Assembly: GCA_029204225.1 (NCBI GenBank)
Contig: CM055095.1
Span: forward strand, 50,474,841 to 50,538,840
Source: Diphasiastrum complanatum
Lineage: Eukaryota; Streptophyta; Lycopodiopsida; Lycopodiales; Lycopodiaceae
Length of the DNA stretch: 64,000 nt
Direction of reading: 5' to 3'
Shown here: positions 45,509 to 57,106 of the stretch, piece by piece
Layout of the letters: each line of letters begins with the position of its first letter
Position numbering within the stretch: position 1 is the first letter of the stretch
The notes under the pieces: generated by a model
What the model was told of the DNA's origin: nothing
Database searches by the model: none
The model's input: the letters and a program-made list of their open reading frames with translations, nothing else
Translations under genes and position numbers: made by a program

Positions 45509-46137
45509 ACATCACTTTGTTTAGGCAACTTATAGGTTCCTTAATGTGGATCACTATAACTAGACCAGAACTTAGCTTTAGTGTATGTAGGTTGAGCCAA
45601 TCCATGCAAAAGCCATTGAATATTCATTGGAAAAAGGCTAAGAGGATTCTAAGATACATCTCGGGTACATTGGATTTTGGGATTCTATATAGAGGAGATG
45701 TGATTAACCTTCATGCATTTAGTGATTCAGATTTTGCAGGGGACAAGAGGGATAGGAAATCAACAAGTGCCTATTCAACTTTCATAGGAGAAGGTGTGGT
45801 TTCATGGCTTTCAAAAAAAGCAAGAAACTATATCTCTATCTTCAATCGAGGCCGAGTACAAAGCTTTGACAACCACTACAAAGGAGGTACTTTGGATCAA
45901 GAGATTATTGGTGGAACTAAAGATCATGGATTCAGAGGAGGCACCAATCATCTACAATGACAATATATCAGCTTAACACCTTGCATCTAACCCAATCTTC
46001 CATGCAAGATCTAAGCACATTGAGATATGCCATCACTTTGTGAGGGAAATGGTGCAAGCCAAGGAGATTGCTTTGGAGCATGTTCCAAGCAATGAATGTG
46101 TAGCTGATCTACTTACTAAACCACTTCAAAAGACACC
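45509..46137 (+). pseudogene. G2 RNase H remainder
   Basis: Continues in another frame: RQLIGSLMWITITRPELSFSV, HWKKAKRILRYISG (the Trp that is a stop in G1 is intact here) and SDSDFAGDKRDRKST. A one-base A insertion near 45818 shifts the frame to [13 protein letters not shown], a TAA at 45974-45976 follows at ISA, and then HARSKHIEICHHF and ADLLTKPLQKTP. It stops where the inversion begins. Confidence 0.88.
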
Positions 46138-46506
46138 TTATTTACAAGTCATATGAGCAAAACTAGTCAAGCTAGAATTGTGAATTTTTAACACTCCTCC
46201 TCACTATCTAGCTTGGTTCAATCATTGCTTTACTAATCACTCCAAGTGATGATCTGCAGACATAAAGGCGGGAAAAGTGACTCAACAAGGAAACATTGCC
46301 TAAGATGATGGAGAAGATGACGAGACAAGTGTTTTCTCATCGACATTGGCATCCCAAGTTGATGATGGTGCCAGATGGTTCATAGACTCAGGCGCCACAA
46401 GGCATATGTCCGAAAAACGTGATTGGTTTGAAAGAAGGAGTAAGTCTCATCTCATGCTAGATTTTCTAAGATGGATTCTCCGGAAGTTAATGGAAAATGA
46501 TCACGT
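46138..46506. other. Inverted G2 end plus foreign copia protease patch
   Basis: 46138-46255 is the reverse complement of the segment that normally spans the end of pol, the PPT and the first ~55 bases of the LTR: it reads ...TTTTTAACACTCCTCCTCAC..., the inverse of GTGAGGAGGAGTGTTAAAAA. 46256-46506 is unrelated to G2 and encodes RWFIDSGATRHMSEKRDWFERRS, an intact-looking copia protease start from another family. After it the LTR resumes at ATGGTCATGATG. Confidence 0.9.
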
Positions 46507-47121
46507 ATGGTCATGATGTGGCTTGTCACACATGGCATAGGATTCCATTCATAAGGATGTTCTCAAGTAGACCTAAGTGTTAGAACCTTTGGAATGAGTC
46601 CAAATTATGCTTAGATACAAGGGAGAAAAAATAGGAGCTATTTTTGGTAATTTTTGCATTGTTGAGGGATCTCCAAGATTCCAACCCTAACTTGGTAGGG
46701 ATGAAAGATCCACCAAAATTAGCATTAGGGATAGGTTTAGGGCTACTCATACCTGCCCAAAACCGTGATGGATCATGTATATATAGGTGATGATATCTCA
46801 CCAAAATCAATCAAGCAATTTCATGTTTTTTCTCTCATAATGGTGCAATTGCTTTCTATGTTCATAATTGTTTGAGTACTTGTGATTACTAATGATTATA
46901 GGATTGAATGTAGGTCTGGTGTACAGTACTCAGACTGTGGGAGGCCGTACTTTCACACGTGTGAAGCCTTCTTCAAGGATTTGGGCCATTTAGTGAGGTT
47001 CAAGCATAGATTTTTGATGGATTTTGATGGTTCAACTTGTGCTAATCTTATGAAATCATAATCTATTGTTTCCCTCATCATTTCAAGTGTTTTAGGATCC
47101 TTATTTGCTGTAATTTTTACA
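46507..47121 (+). repeat. 3' LTR of G2 lacking its first ~75 bases
   Basis: Matches the 5' LTR from ATGGTCATGATG to TTTTTACA and is followed by TSD TGGTA. It shares G2-specific variants with the 5' LTR (for example GCTTTCTATG and TTTCCCTCATC), supporting a common origin in one insertion. Confidence 0.93.
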
Positions 47122-47126
47122 TGGTA

Positions 47127-48410
47127 TTGATCTACCACAAGGCCTTACACATCTACCTGATCTTAATCACAAATCCAAACTTAAAAAAGGGAAGAATCAA
47201 TATCAAAACACATTCATACATCAGTGCTCAAACTTAATACATGAAAATGGAGCATAGATGAAAATGCAAATAGGAAGATCTTCAATTAACAATGCAACAA
47301 CATTCCAGTACAATATCTAGTGCTCTGAAACTCATGGAAGAGATCTCTATGTATACTCACGAGCTGGTGAATAAAATTTTACAATACTTTGGATTCCACC
47401 TCTTACAACTGAGTGAACCCCATTCTATAAAGATTTGGGCTCCACCTCTTACATGGTAATATGAGACCTCTTTATTAAAAAACATAACTTAAGTTGAGAT
47501 AGTCTAAGTTACTAGCTCCCCAATGGTTTTCCATCTTTTGGAAACTACCATGGGGCTCACAGAATATACATTTTCAGCCTAGCACTAATGATTCTCGTTC
47601 TCTCAGACTCGACTCTCAACTTCATCTCTGTTGGAAGCCTTTTTGAGTGGAGAGGTTCTACATCAACACCTCGGGGCATGGCATCAGCTAACATTATCCT
47701 CCCTTATAGTGTTGCAGGTCCCACTGCATCGCTTCCACTTTGACGTATGGTCCTTGGAAAGGCATGGATCCGCACTTGCCTATGTAAGACCAAGAACTTT
47801 ATTGGCTTTGTTTCTTGGGTGTCTCGACAAATCTTCAAGCTTCAATAGCTTTTTAGAACAACCGGGCATAGTTGAGAGTCTCTTGCTTTTCCCTGTCAGC
47901 TTTTCTTTTATCAAGAGATTTCTCGTAGTCGACCTTCCTTCCGATGACTTCAAATGTAATGAATCTCATCTTTGCACCCAACGTCCCAGGTACGGCTTCA
48001 TTCTGGGTATGAACTTATTCCATACCACTTCTCGATCATCTGCATGTATTGACTGGAAGTAAAGACAGCTCAGAAATAAAGTCTCACCATCATTAGATGT
48101 GCATCTTCCATTTGTAAAGACTGGTTGACATCCAACCTGATGGATGGTAGGCCTTTATCCCAGTAGCACTCTAATGTTGCAAGACAGGCTATAGATAAAC
48201 AATAGTTAGCACTTTCTTGGACTACGGTATCCGCACTTCCCCTATAGGTATATCCAAACTTTAGGAGTGCGTCCTGATACTTTATAAAGGCTGAGTTGGG
48301 GTCAATCCCTGGAATGATAGGCCAATTGACTTGTCGCTCGGCTGGCTTTGTTTTCTCCCAAGGATCCCTTCTTTTGATCGGCACATAGTAGGGATCAATT
48401 TTTTTCCAGC
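47127..48410 (-). other. Unidentified, possibly decayed coding sequence
   Basis: The minus strand has a 104-residue ORF (48384-48070) containing RQVNWPIIPGIDPNSAFIKYQDALLKFGYTYRG and LDVNQSLQMEDAHLMMVRL, and conceptual continuation through stops to about 47640. Composition suggests once-coding sequence, but I recognise no family. The plus strand has a 143-codon ORF (47631-48062) over the same area with a less protein-like pattern. 47127-47630 and 48411-48780 show nothing recognisable. Confidence 0.3.
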
Positions 48411-48789
48411 TTGGTGTGAAAAATTGCCTATATTGGCAAATCTAGCCATGTAAAATATTGTATGTTTTGTCTATATTTTTTGTTTCTCAATTGTATGGCC
48501 AAAGTGCCACATGGAAATCTACACATAATGTAGGTTAACACGAGTCAAGAGGAGTGGTTGTGTCCATTTGGCAATGATTCCTACTTTGTAGGATCTAGAC
48601 CTTGATTTATGATGAGATTTGTACCAACCATGCACCTACCAAGCATGACTCTAGAATCTAGGCTAGGGTTTCATTTTAGGGCAAGAAAGTTCAGTCTACT
48701 TCCTTATTACATGCTGGATTTTCACCTAACTATACAAAGGAAGTGAGTTTACTATGTAGCTTCATCTCTCCATAGTGAGAAGTTAGAAT

Positions 48790-49842
48790 ATTTTCGGAGC
48801 TTTCAAGTCAGTGCAACAATCCTTTATAATTATCACCTTGTATGTAGATGATACATTGTTTTTCAGCAATTATACCAATCTGGTGAAGGATGCTAAGAAG
48901 ATGTTGTCTTTTGAGTTCGACATGACTAATCTGGGTGACGCTCACTTCTGTTTGGGCATTGAAATCCACAGAGATAGAGCGAGATGATTGATATCTATTA
49001 CTCAACAAAGGTATCTTCACAATGTCCTCATCAGATACAATCTGATTAATTGCAAGTTAGCTCACTCACCGATGGATCCAAGCCTGCAATTGTCGAAGGA
49101 CCAATGTCCTCAGACCAAGAAGGAAGAGGAGCAGATGAGAGAGTATCCTTATCGATCGATACTTGGATCTCTCATGTATGCAATGGTCTGCACAAGACCC
49201 GACATCGCTTTTGTAGTTAGCTCACTCGGTCAATTCATGGCCAATCTTGGCATAATCCATTGGAAAGTTCTTATAAGAGTAATGAGATACATCTGAGCTA
49301 CAATCGACCAATGCATCTGTTATGGAGAAGTCACGAACGACAATCTTCATCAGCTCAGTGGATTTTCTAATGCAAGCTGGGGAGGAGATGTAGATAATTG
49401 TTAATCCACAACTAGATTTACATTCTTCTTCAACAGTGGTCCTATATCATGGAATAGTCATAAGCAGATCTCTATTGCTCTTTCATCTATAGAAGCAGAG
49501 TATATTGTTGCTTCTCAATCCATTAAAGAGACATTTTGGTTGAGAAATTTACTAGCAGACATTAGTTTGAGCCAATACACCCCGACAATCATATTATGTG
49601 ATAATCAGAGTGCAATTGCCTTATCAACCAACCCTAGATTTCATTCTAGGAGTAAGCACATTGAGATCTGATATCACTATGTTAGAGGCAAGATTCTCGA
49701 CAAAGAGGTGAGCTTAACGTACTGTCGAACGCAGGACATGGTTGTATATGTGTTCACCAAGGCATTGAGCATTGACACACAACAAATTTTGTGCACTGCT
49801 TAGTTTGAAGATCAAATTATTTACGGATCCAGATTAAGGGGG
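48790..49842 (+). pseudogene. Copia E RT end and RNase H
   Basis: Starts in the middle of RT with SFIIITLYVDDTLFFSNYTN (48820-48880; YVDD intact), FEFDMTNLGDAHFCLGIEIHRDR, a stop, then ISITQQRYLHNVLIRYNL, DPSLQLSKDQCP and SLMYAMVCTRPDIAFVVSSLGQFM (48988-49296). RNase H follows with stops: [51 protein letters not shown] and HSRSKHIEI. The PPT TTAAGGGGG is at 49834-49842. It belongs with elements C and D. The 5' half is absent. Confidence 0.85.
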
Positions 49843-50626
49843 TGCTAGATTTATCTCCTCTACTCTCCTAAATCCTATATTAATCTAGTTCCATACATTG
49901 CTGCGTATTTATTTGCATTGTCGCGCAACTCAACTATTGAAGATGAGCAAGAGAAGATGATCGACATATCGAAGTAGGATGAACTATCGGGTAGACCCAA
50001 CCCGACCGACATATCGGAGAATCCCGACTTATCGGCCACCTCACACTCATCCTCTATACTACGCAACCAACTTGACAATGACAACAGCCACGATCTTCTC
50101 TCTCTGACAACGCAATGACTCTACTCCTTCTCTTGTATACTCATCTACATAAATGTAAATAGCACACAGATCATGTAACGAGTATGCAATTGATCTATGA
50201 TCAAGAACACGGATTATCAAATCCTATAAGACAGACACAGTAGATGCTTTTATGCATTGATTCTCTTCTTCAAACGGATCATCAGTAATAAGCTCATAGC
50301 TTTTACAGATTGTAGTTAGCTTTGTGAGCACGTGGTTTCATCCGCTATTGTCTTGTGCTCACCTGCATCACTGACTTGTATTTTGTTACAATTAATTTGA
50401 ATAAAGTGTTGTCTAGTTCTACGTTCAAGTTCTGTCAGTATTTGCAATGCTTTCTATTCTCTCTGTTTGACTTTCTAATTGCTTTGTCTGATAGATTGCT
50501 CTTGCTTCTGCTACCACCACACATCTAGCTCTAAATTTCATTCCATTATTGTGTTCGCCTATTGTTACCAATAGTGCATGCATCGAGAGAGTTGAACGGA
50601 CTGATCCTCCTGCATTTTCTCCAACA
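49843..50626 (+). repeat. 3' LTR of copia E
   Basis: 784 bp, from TGCTAGATTTATC after the PPT to TTCTCCAACA. It carries CCGACATATCGG and neighbouring repeats (49970-50040) and the R/U5 block shared with 38799-39261 and with the D LTR (GCTATTGTCTTGTGCTC). 50627-50977 beyond it has no recognised feature, though it is GC-richer than its neighbours. Confidence 0.85.
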
Positions 50627-50977
50627 TAGCTATCTCTTGCTCTATGAGTAGTGGCAGGTTGGTGTACAAAGGTGCACGCGCGTGACACAAGCAAGAATTC
50701 GGTGGGTAGATCGGGGAGATGTCTCTCCCTCCTCTCGGCTAGGGGACGTGGATGACGTTGGGGAAGAAGATGAGGTGGATCGGTCTAATGGGACGTGGAT
50801 GGTGAGGTAGCGATATGTGAGGACGTAGCGAGGCTGGAGGAATGGCTGGGGCTAGGAGGTGTGACGGTGCTTCGGGTAATGCGGGCTTTTTGGCCATGAG
50901 GGACATCAGCGTCCGAAAGGCAATGTTTCAGTGCCATGGATGTAATCTAGTATGGATAAGAACGAGGTTCAAAGGGC

Positions 50978-51280
50978 GAGTAGAACTGATGAGGGCGAGT
51001 AATACACTGGTGGCGAGAGTAATAGAAGGATGGCGAGTTATACACAAGTGGTGAGTAAAACAGAGGTGGCGAGTAATAACAGAACGGCTAGTAATAACAA
51101 GTCGACGAGTAATAACAGGTCGACGAGTAATAGACAGGTGGCGAGTTATAATGGATGGCGAGTAATAGGCAACTGGTAATAACAGGTGGCGAGTAATAAC
51201 ACTGGTGGTGACTTATCAGCAATGGGTAACACAGGCTGAGGAGTAATAAACATAGTGAGTAATAGAGTGACGAGTAATAA
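50978..51280 (+). repeat. Minisatellite, GGCGAGTAATAACA-type unit
   Basis: About fifteen imperfect repeats of a 14-22-base unit with the core GCGAGTAATA, for example GACGAGTAATAACAGGTC twice near 51100. On the minus strand it would encode a Tyr/Ser-rich low-complexity peptide, most likely not a gene. Similar units (GGTGAGTAATCAGG, ATGGCGAGTAATCAG) occur at 30830-30865. Confidence 0.85.
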
Positions 51281-51778
51281 GATGCAATTTGGTATAACTC
51301 GCCCATATATATAGGGGAATTATAACTCGCCTACTATCATTTTTGGAAATCAGTCCTATGTATGCCAAATCATCAATCGTTGCACTATGCACAGTCCGTT
51401 TTTCGATTGGTTGCCAGATTTACGAGATTTTCTAATCAGAACGTCCCGGTGTTTACTAAAAATGGCAATTTTGTCAAAAAAAATAAGCCTAACTTGTGTT
51501 TCGGCTGGAATTTTTTTGGACAAATTTGACCATGCGTTCAATGCCAAAGATAGCAATAGTGCTCTTTACAGACCATTCAGGGCATTTTTGGAGCAAATTT
51601 ACAAAGAAAAAGTGGAAAAGGAAGTAGGTCTGGATTTTTACACAAGATTTTTACTAAAGCAAAGGCAGTTTATACGAGGTGGGATTTTCTACTTATAGGG
51701 TTCTGTCAACACGTTCCATAACTAGATCTACCTAATCTCCTATCCCTTCTAAAATTATCACTTAACTATGCTAAGGGG
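51281..51778. other. Spacer before copia D
   Basis: No coding recognised with confidence; a 103-codon ORF (51387-51698, plus) has no domain pattern. Ends with CTATGCTAAGGGG directly before the D LTR, which resembles a PPT. Confidence 0.35.
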
Positions 51779-52935
51779 TGTTGGATTTATTCCCTCTACT
51801 CTCCTTAAATCCCATTTTAATCTGCCTCCATTCATGCTGCATATTTACACACAAATTCGCACAGACAAAGAAAAAGACGAAAGAATCGCGACACCGTGTT
51901 TTTACACACGTTATGGTGACAGGCGAAAAAGGGACACTATCTTACAAAATGCCAAAGATGCCCTAAAAGCAAAGACACCCTGTAAATCTAATCCTAAAGC
52001 TACTCGTAAGAGTGACGCACTTTTCGCATTGTCATCACCAATGATCACTTCAGCACTGATTGACGTCGCACCCTTTTCACGCTCACCCCATGCAGTTGCG
52101 CTAACATATGGACAATGACTGCAGCCACCCACGATCTCTTACAGACAACACATCCACTCTGTACTTTCCACATCTGCACACCTGTAATATAATGTATATA
52201 TACTGGATACCATTTGTGTATTTAGGTTAATGAGTGAATGAGTGGATGAGTTGACGATGAATGAGACGAAGTAGATGCCTTGCGCATTGATTCTTGATTG
52301 TTAGCAATAATGTTTTATTCTTTTATAGATTGGATAAGCTTTGTAGGGCACGTGGTTTTGTCCGCTATTGTCTTGTGCTCTACCACATTATTGACATGTA
52401 TACATGATATACTCAATCTGATACAGTTCTTTGTTCTGCGTTCAGATCTATGTTAATATTGCTATTCTTATCATTCATTCTGTCTGATCTTTCTAGTTGT
52501 TCTTTTTGGTAATAGACGACTAACATTTAGTCTTGTCTTTCGCAAATCATTCGCGACTAATTATCAGTCGAGCACCATCTAGCTCTTCGCGAATCATTCG
52601 CGACGAATAGTTTGTCTTGCTATCTACGACAAACCATTCTTCTGGAGCTTCATTTATTTATTAAAGTTTGGCTACGTAATCAAGAACGACTGTGATTTCC
52701 ATCACTACCATTTTGTTCGTTTTGATAGGCGTAGTCATGCTTAAGGAGAGAGTCGTATAGCTCGTTCCGCTGCGCATGAACATTTTCTGTTCGAGATCGT
52801 TTCTCGTTCGTTTCTTGTTCGAGTTCGTTTCTCGTTCGTGTTCCTCTTACCTCTTTGAGCTTATTTTTCGTTTCTCACATACGACACCTTTTCTCAACTC
52901 GTTCATTTCCCTCTCTCCAACATGGTATCAGAGCC
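51779..52935 (+). repeat. 5' LTR and PBS of copia D
   Basis: The 1,144-bp LTR runs from TGTTGGATTTATTCC to TCTCTCCAACA (52922), followed by the perfect PBS TGGTATCAGAGCC (52923-52935). TATATATACTGG near 52194 is a likely TATA region. U5 has short GTTCGAGTTCGTTTCTCGTTC repeats (52787-52845) and two GCGAATCATTCGCGA-type palindromic units (52545-52610). Confidence 0.92.
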
Positions 52936-53079
52936 ATTTTCATAGCTTGATAAGCTTCCATAATACAAGACTCTACCAGCCGATAGAGTAATTGTTTTCT
53001 TGTTTTGTATTTTCAGTATCAGATTTTTATACTTAAGTCATTGATAGTTTCTCCTATCACTTAGACTAACACTTCCACA

Positions 53080-53950
53080 TGGAATCCCAAGGGAAAGCCA
53101 GTCCTATCATGGACAAGCTCGATGGAGCCAATTACCATCTGTGAGAATTTAAGATGAAAACTATACTAATGGCAAAAGAATTGTACGACGTTGTTACAGG
53201 TGCAGAAGGGAAACCCGAAGCGGACGACGCGACAATCACCAGATGGAAGCTGAAGGATGGAAAGGCTTTCGCGCTGATCATCCTCAACATCTCGAATACC
53301 CAGATCGGCCATGTATCGCTCAGACATCGAAAGAAGTCTGGGACATCTTGAGCACACTATACGAAGTGCGAGATATAGCTTCCAAGCTACATCTCAGGAA
53401 GAAGTTCTACTCCCTCAAGATGACAAATGGTGATTCTTTGCAGAATCACATTAATCAATTCAAGAACCTGCTAAGACAAATGGCCACTGTCAGATCTGTC
53501 ATAGACGATCAAGACGCAGTGATGCAACTGCTTACAAGCTTGCCAAGTTCTTACGACAGTTGGGTGATGATTATCACGGCTCATCCAGAATTGACTCTCT
53601 CGAGAGTCATTACTATGTTGTTGCAGGAAGACACGCGAAGGAACGAAGCCTCGAGTTCCTCAGCTGATTCTCACGCCTTGTACACCAACAAGAGCATGAC
53701 AAAGCAAAAGAAGAAGAAAGGCCCGAAGCAATCAAAGCCAGACCAGAAACTAGCTTAGCACAAGGAATAGTCGAATCCGCAGACAAAGAAGAAGTTGTTC
53801 TGCAGATACTACAAACAAAACAACCACAAAATACAAGACTGTCGAATACTTCAAGTGAAGAACAATAACAAAGGGCAGTCAAATCAAGTGGAAATGCAGC
53901 TGTAGAAGCTCCACAGCCTATTCAAGAAGCGAATCATGATGCCTTCATGA
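53080..53950 (+). pseudogene. Copia D gag
   Basis: ATGGAATCCCAAGGG at 53080, then DKLDGANYHL, TGA (53142-53144) at the conserved Trp, EFKMKTILMAKELYDVVTG, WKLKDGKAFALIILNISNTQIGHVS, a frameshift near 53325, and SKEVWDILSTLYEVRDIASKLHLRKKFYSLKM through ELTLSRVITMLLQEDTRRNEAS (53758). After a TAG, the knuckle near 53800 reads FCRYYKQNNHKIQDC, with the second Cys replaced by Tyr. Confidence 0.88.
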
Positions 53951-54288
53951 CCAACCATCAAGGAGCATCTGGCGACAGTTCTTGGTTCCTGGATTCCGGA
54001 GCCACTCAGTACGTGATTAGCCTCACTAGCTGTTTCGAGTCCTATACACCTTACAATACTCAGAAATTCATTCACCTTGGCGACAATAGAACACAAGCTA
54101 TTAAAGGTGAAGGCACTATAAGATTATGCTTTGCAAATGATCAGTCTAAGCTACTCTCTAAAGTTCTATATGTACCAAAGTTATCTACAAATTTGCTCTC
54201 TGTAAGCAGAATCACAGATCTAGGACATAGAGTAGAGTTCAAACGTGATCACTGTAAATTAGTTGATAGGACAGGCTTGGTCATCTAA
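53951..54288 (+). pseudogene. Copia D protease
   Basis: DSSWFLDSGATQYVISLTSCFESY carries the intact DSG active site, followed by FIHLGDNRTQAIKGEGTIRL, VLYVPKLSTNLLSVSRITDLG and a stop at 54286. This block is open over 113 codons, but separated from gag and integrase by shifts. Confidence 0.88.
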
Positions 54289-55080
54289 ATCATGCTGTTG
54301 TACAATGAATGTCTAGACAATCTATTGTTCTTGATCTTGACTATCCTCACGAAAAGGTCGAGTTACTTGTCTGCCAAGACTGTCTAGTTGGTAAACAGAC
54401 TAGAAAACCATTTAAGTCAAGCCATCAACATGTTGCTAGAGGATTGTTAGATGTTGTACATTCAGATATTTGTGGCCCGATGAAAAATCCTTCGTTGAAG
54501 GACGCCAAATATTTTATAACCTTTATTGACGAATTTTCCAGAAAGACTATGGTGTACTTCATAAACAAGAAATCAGAAGCCTTCATCTGCTTCAAAATCT
54601 TCAAGGAGCATGCAAAAAAGGAGATGGAAGGATGATCAAGGCCCTAAGGTTAGACAATGGTGGACTTTGTCGAGTTTAAGGAGTACTGCCAAAGCCAAGG
54701 CATTGAGCAATAATTCATCACTCCTTACAGTCCTCAGTCTAATGGCTTAGTTGAGAGGCTAAATGTATGCTATGGCATGCATCGTTGCCTAAGAGATTCT
54801 GGGCTGAAGCTGTTTCCACTACAGCTTACGTCTAAGACAGATGTTCAACCAAGGCCCTCTCAGACAAGACATCCCACGAGGTGTGGATAGGCTCTAAGCC
54901 TTCTTTGAAGAACCTAAGAGTATTTGGGTGGATTGCATATGCGCAGATCCCAAAGGACACAAGGAAGAAATTGCACTTCCAAGGTCTCAAGACCATCCTG
55001 ATCGGATATACTTTGTCTGATAACACTTACAAGCTGTACGATCCTGATACCCAGCAAATCTTATATAGCTGAGATACAGT
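54289..55080 (+). pseudogene. Copia D integrase
   Basis: MSRQSIVLDLDYPHEKVELLVCQDCLVGKQTRKPF (zinc site CQDC), VVHSDICGPMKNPS (first Asp) and FITFIDEFSRKTMVYF run to 54632. Then a shift: LRLDNGG (second Asp) is followed by a deletion, and the Glu region reads SPQSNGLVERL with missing sequence. The tail has SLKNLRVFGWIAYAQIPKDTRKK. The linker to RT (55081-55293) is frame-broken. Confidence 0.85.
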
Positions 55081-55293
55081 CTTTATTGAGGATCAGTTTG
55101 TCGACCTCAAAGGCAAGGATATTGCTCAAGAAAAGCCTTCATCACCGTTGACAGGACAATCCGAGCTTCTGGCTCAAGCATATGTATTGTCGACCCACTT
55201 CGAGACAACGAATCAGACGAAGATGTTGCTGCTACCCAGCAACAAGTCCCAAGAGCACTTCATTAGTCGAATCATCCCAGAAGATCAAGCCGA

Positions 55294-56321
55294 GTGCGCA
55301 CACAGCCCACAAGGTATACTCCTGAGTCTGCCTGTCTCTTGATGACGACAATCGAAGAGGAACTTAGCCAACCAGACTCTAATCTGTGGAGAGAAGCCAT
55401 GGACAGAGAGTATTCCTCTCTGATCAAGAATCAAACATGGTCGTTAGTTGAAGCTCCTATTGGCTGCAATATCATTGATTGCAAATGGATCTTTAAATTC
55501 AAATATAATGCCAACGGAGCAATTTTTCGAATAAAGGCTAGACTGGTAGCACGAGGATTCACCCATATCTCGAATGTCAACTATAGTGAGACTTTTAGTC
55601 CAATCGTCAAACATTTGTCGATCCGAATGCTCTTGTCTTATGTTGTAGCTGCCGACCTCGAAGTACATCAACTTGATGTACAAACAGCCTATTTGAATGG
55701 AGTTATACAAGAAGATATCTACATGATCCAGCCCAAAGGATACGTTTTGGAAGGCATGAAGAATCATGTCTGTAAACTCCACAAAGCACTGTACGACTTG
55801 AAATAGTCTTCCAGGGCTTGGTTTTAGAGAATCAACACATTCCTCAATGAACAGGGATTTAAACCAAGCACTGTTGATTGCAACATTTATTCGAAGTCAG
55901 TGCAGCAATTCTTCATTATCATCACCTTGTACGTGGATGATACGTTGCTCTTCAGCAACAATACCAATATGGTTAAGGATTCGAAACAGATGCTATTCTC
56001 AGAATTTGACATGACTGATCTGGGTGAAACTCACTTCTATCTGGGAATTCAAATCCACAGAGATAGAGCAAATTGATTGATTTACATCACTCAACAAAGG
56101 TATCTTCATAATGTTCTTAACAGATACAATTTGATGAATTGTAAATTAGCTCACTCACCAATGGATCCAGGACTTTGTCAAAGGACCAATGTCCCCAGAC
56201 CAAGCAGAAAGAGGAGCAGATGAGAGAGTATCTTTATCGATTGATACTAGGATCTCTCATGTACACAATGGTCTGTACAAGGCCAGATATCTCTTTTGTT
56301 GTTAGCTCACTCAGTCAATAA
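55294..56321 (+). pseudogene. Copia D RT
   Basis: A 170-codon frame has WREAMDREYSSLIKNQTW, KWIFKFKYNANGA, ARLVARGFTHISNVNYSETF and VVAADLEVHQLDVQTAYLNG, then HKALYDLK and a TAG (55804). Beyond it ITLYVDDTLLFSNNTN with YVDD intact (about 55920-55965), FDMTDLGETHFYLGIQIHRDR, a stop, QRYLHNVLNRYNL, and a deletion in the LSKDQCP region that shifts the frame. Confidence 0.88.
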
Positions 56322-56924
56322 ATGGCTAATCCTGGCATTACCCATTGGAAGGCTCTTATTCAAGTCATGAGGTATATTCGAGCTACCATGGACCAGTGCG
56401 TCTGCTATGGAGATGTCAACAACAACAATCTTCATCAGCTCAGTGGTTATTCTGATGCAAGTTGGGCAGGAGATGCAAACAATCGTAAGTCCACATCTGG
56501 ATTTACATTCTTCTTCAACGACGGTCCTATTTTGTGGAACAGTCGTAAGCAAACCTCTATCGCACTTTCTTCTACTGAAGCAGAATACATTGCCGCTTCT
56601 CAATCTATTAAGGAAGCATTTTGGTTGAGAAATTTGCTGTCAGACATCAATCTGTATCAGTACAACCCTACAATTTTGTTTTGTGATAACCAAAGTGCTA
56701 TTGCCTTATCGGCCAACCCTAGATTTCATTCTAGGAGTAAGCACATTGAGATCAGATATCACTACATCATGGACAAGGTTCTCGACAGAGAGATAAGCTT
56801 AACGTACTGTGGAACGCAGGACATGGTTGCAGACATCTTCACGAAAGCACTCAGTGTTAATGCACACAACAAATTTTGTGCATTGCTCAGTCTGAAGATC
56901 AAGGCATTCACGAATCCATATTAA
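56322..56924 (+). pseudogene. Copia D RNase H
   Basis: A clean 200-codon frame: MRYIRATMDQCVCYGDV, YSDASWAGDANNRKSTSG (Asp), LSSTEAEYIAASQSIKE (Glu), CDNQSAIALSANPRF (Asp), HSRSKHIEIRYHYI and DMVADIFTKALSV, ending at a stop just before the PPT TTAAGGGGGGG. This domain looks intact on its own. Confidence 0.92.
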
Positions 56925-56931
56925 GGGGGGG

Positions 56932-57036
56932 TGTTTGATTTATTCCCTCTACTCTCTTTAAATCCCATTTTAATCTGCCTCCATTCATGCTGCATATTTA
57001 CACGCAAATTTGCACAGATGAAGAAAAAGACGAAAG
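56932..57036 (+). repeat. 3' LTR stub of copia D
   Basis: TGTTTGATTTATTCC to AAAAAGACGAAAG matches the first 105 bases of the 5' LTR with a handful of differences. At 57037 it changes into unrelated sequence that leads into a 0.7-kb repeat. Confidence 0.9.
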
Positions 57037-57106
57037 TTTAGGATACATATTTTGATTAGGCTTTGTTCTATTTCATTTTGGTAAGTGATTTTCATTAAAC
57101 TAGTGA

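Larger units (their letters stand above)
40750..47121 (+). mobile_element. Ty1/copia element G2, TSD TGGTA, scrambled 3' end
   Basis: The 5' LTR (40750-41430), PBS, leader, long gag-pol and a 3' LTR (46507-47121) are flanked by TGGTA on both sides (40745-40749, 47122-47126), showing a single insertion. It is nearly identical to G1 through most of its length. Between RNase H and the 3' LTR an inverted segment and an unrelated copia protease fragment replace the normal PPT and LTR start (46138-46506). Confidence 0.95.
51779..57036 (+). mobile_element. Ty1/copia element D
   Basis: Has a complete 5' LTR, PBS, all coding blocks in order (gag, protease, integrase, RT, RNase H), a PPT, and the first 105 bases of the 3' LTR, after which sequence changes at 57037. 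Every block has at least one stop or shift. LTR ends and pol place it with C and E. It is the fullest representative of this lineage in the window. Confidence 0.9.

Noticed and set aside
47122-47127. TGGTAT after the G2 3' LTR looked like a PBS and hence a second element
   Set aside because: It equals the target duplication TGGTA found before the 5' LTR and diverges from the PBS after six bases.
47631-48062. 143-codon plus-strand ORF as a host gene
   Set aside because: No domain pattern, no upstream promoter signs, and the opposite strand looks more protein-like.
51088-51306. Tyr/Ser-rich 72-residue ORF on the minus strand
   Set aside because: It is a translation of the GCGAGTAATA minisatellite; low complexity and no start context.
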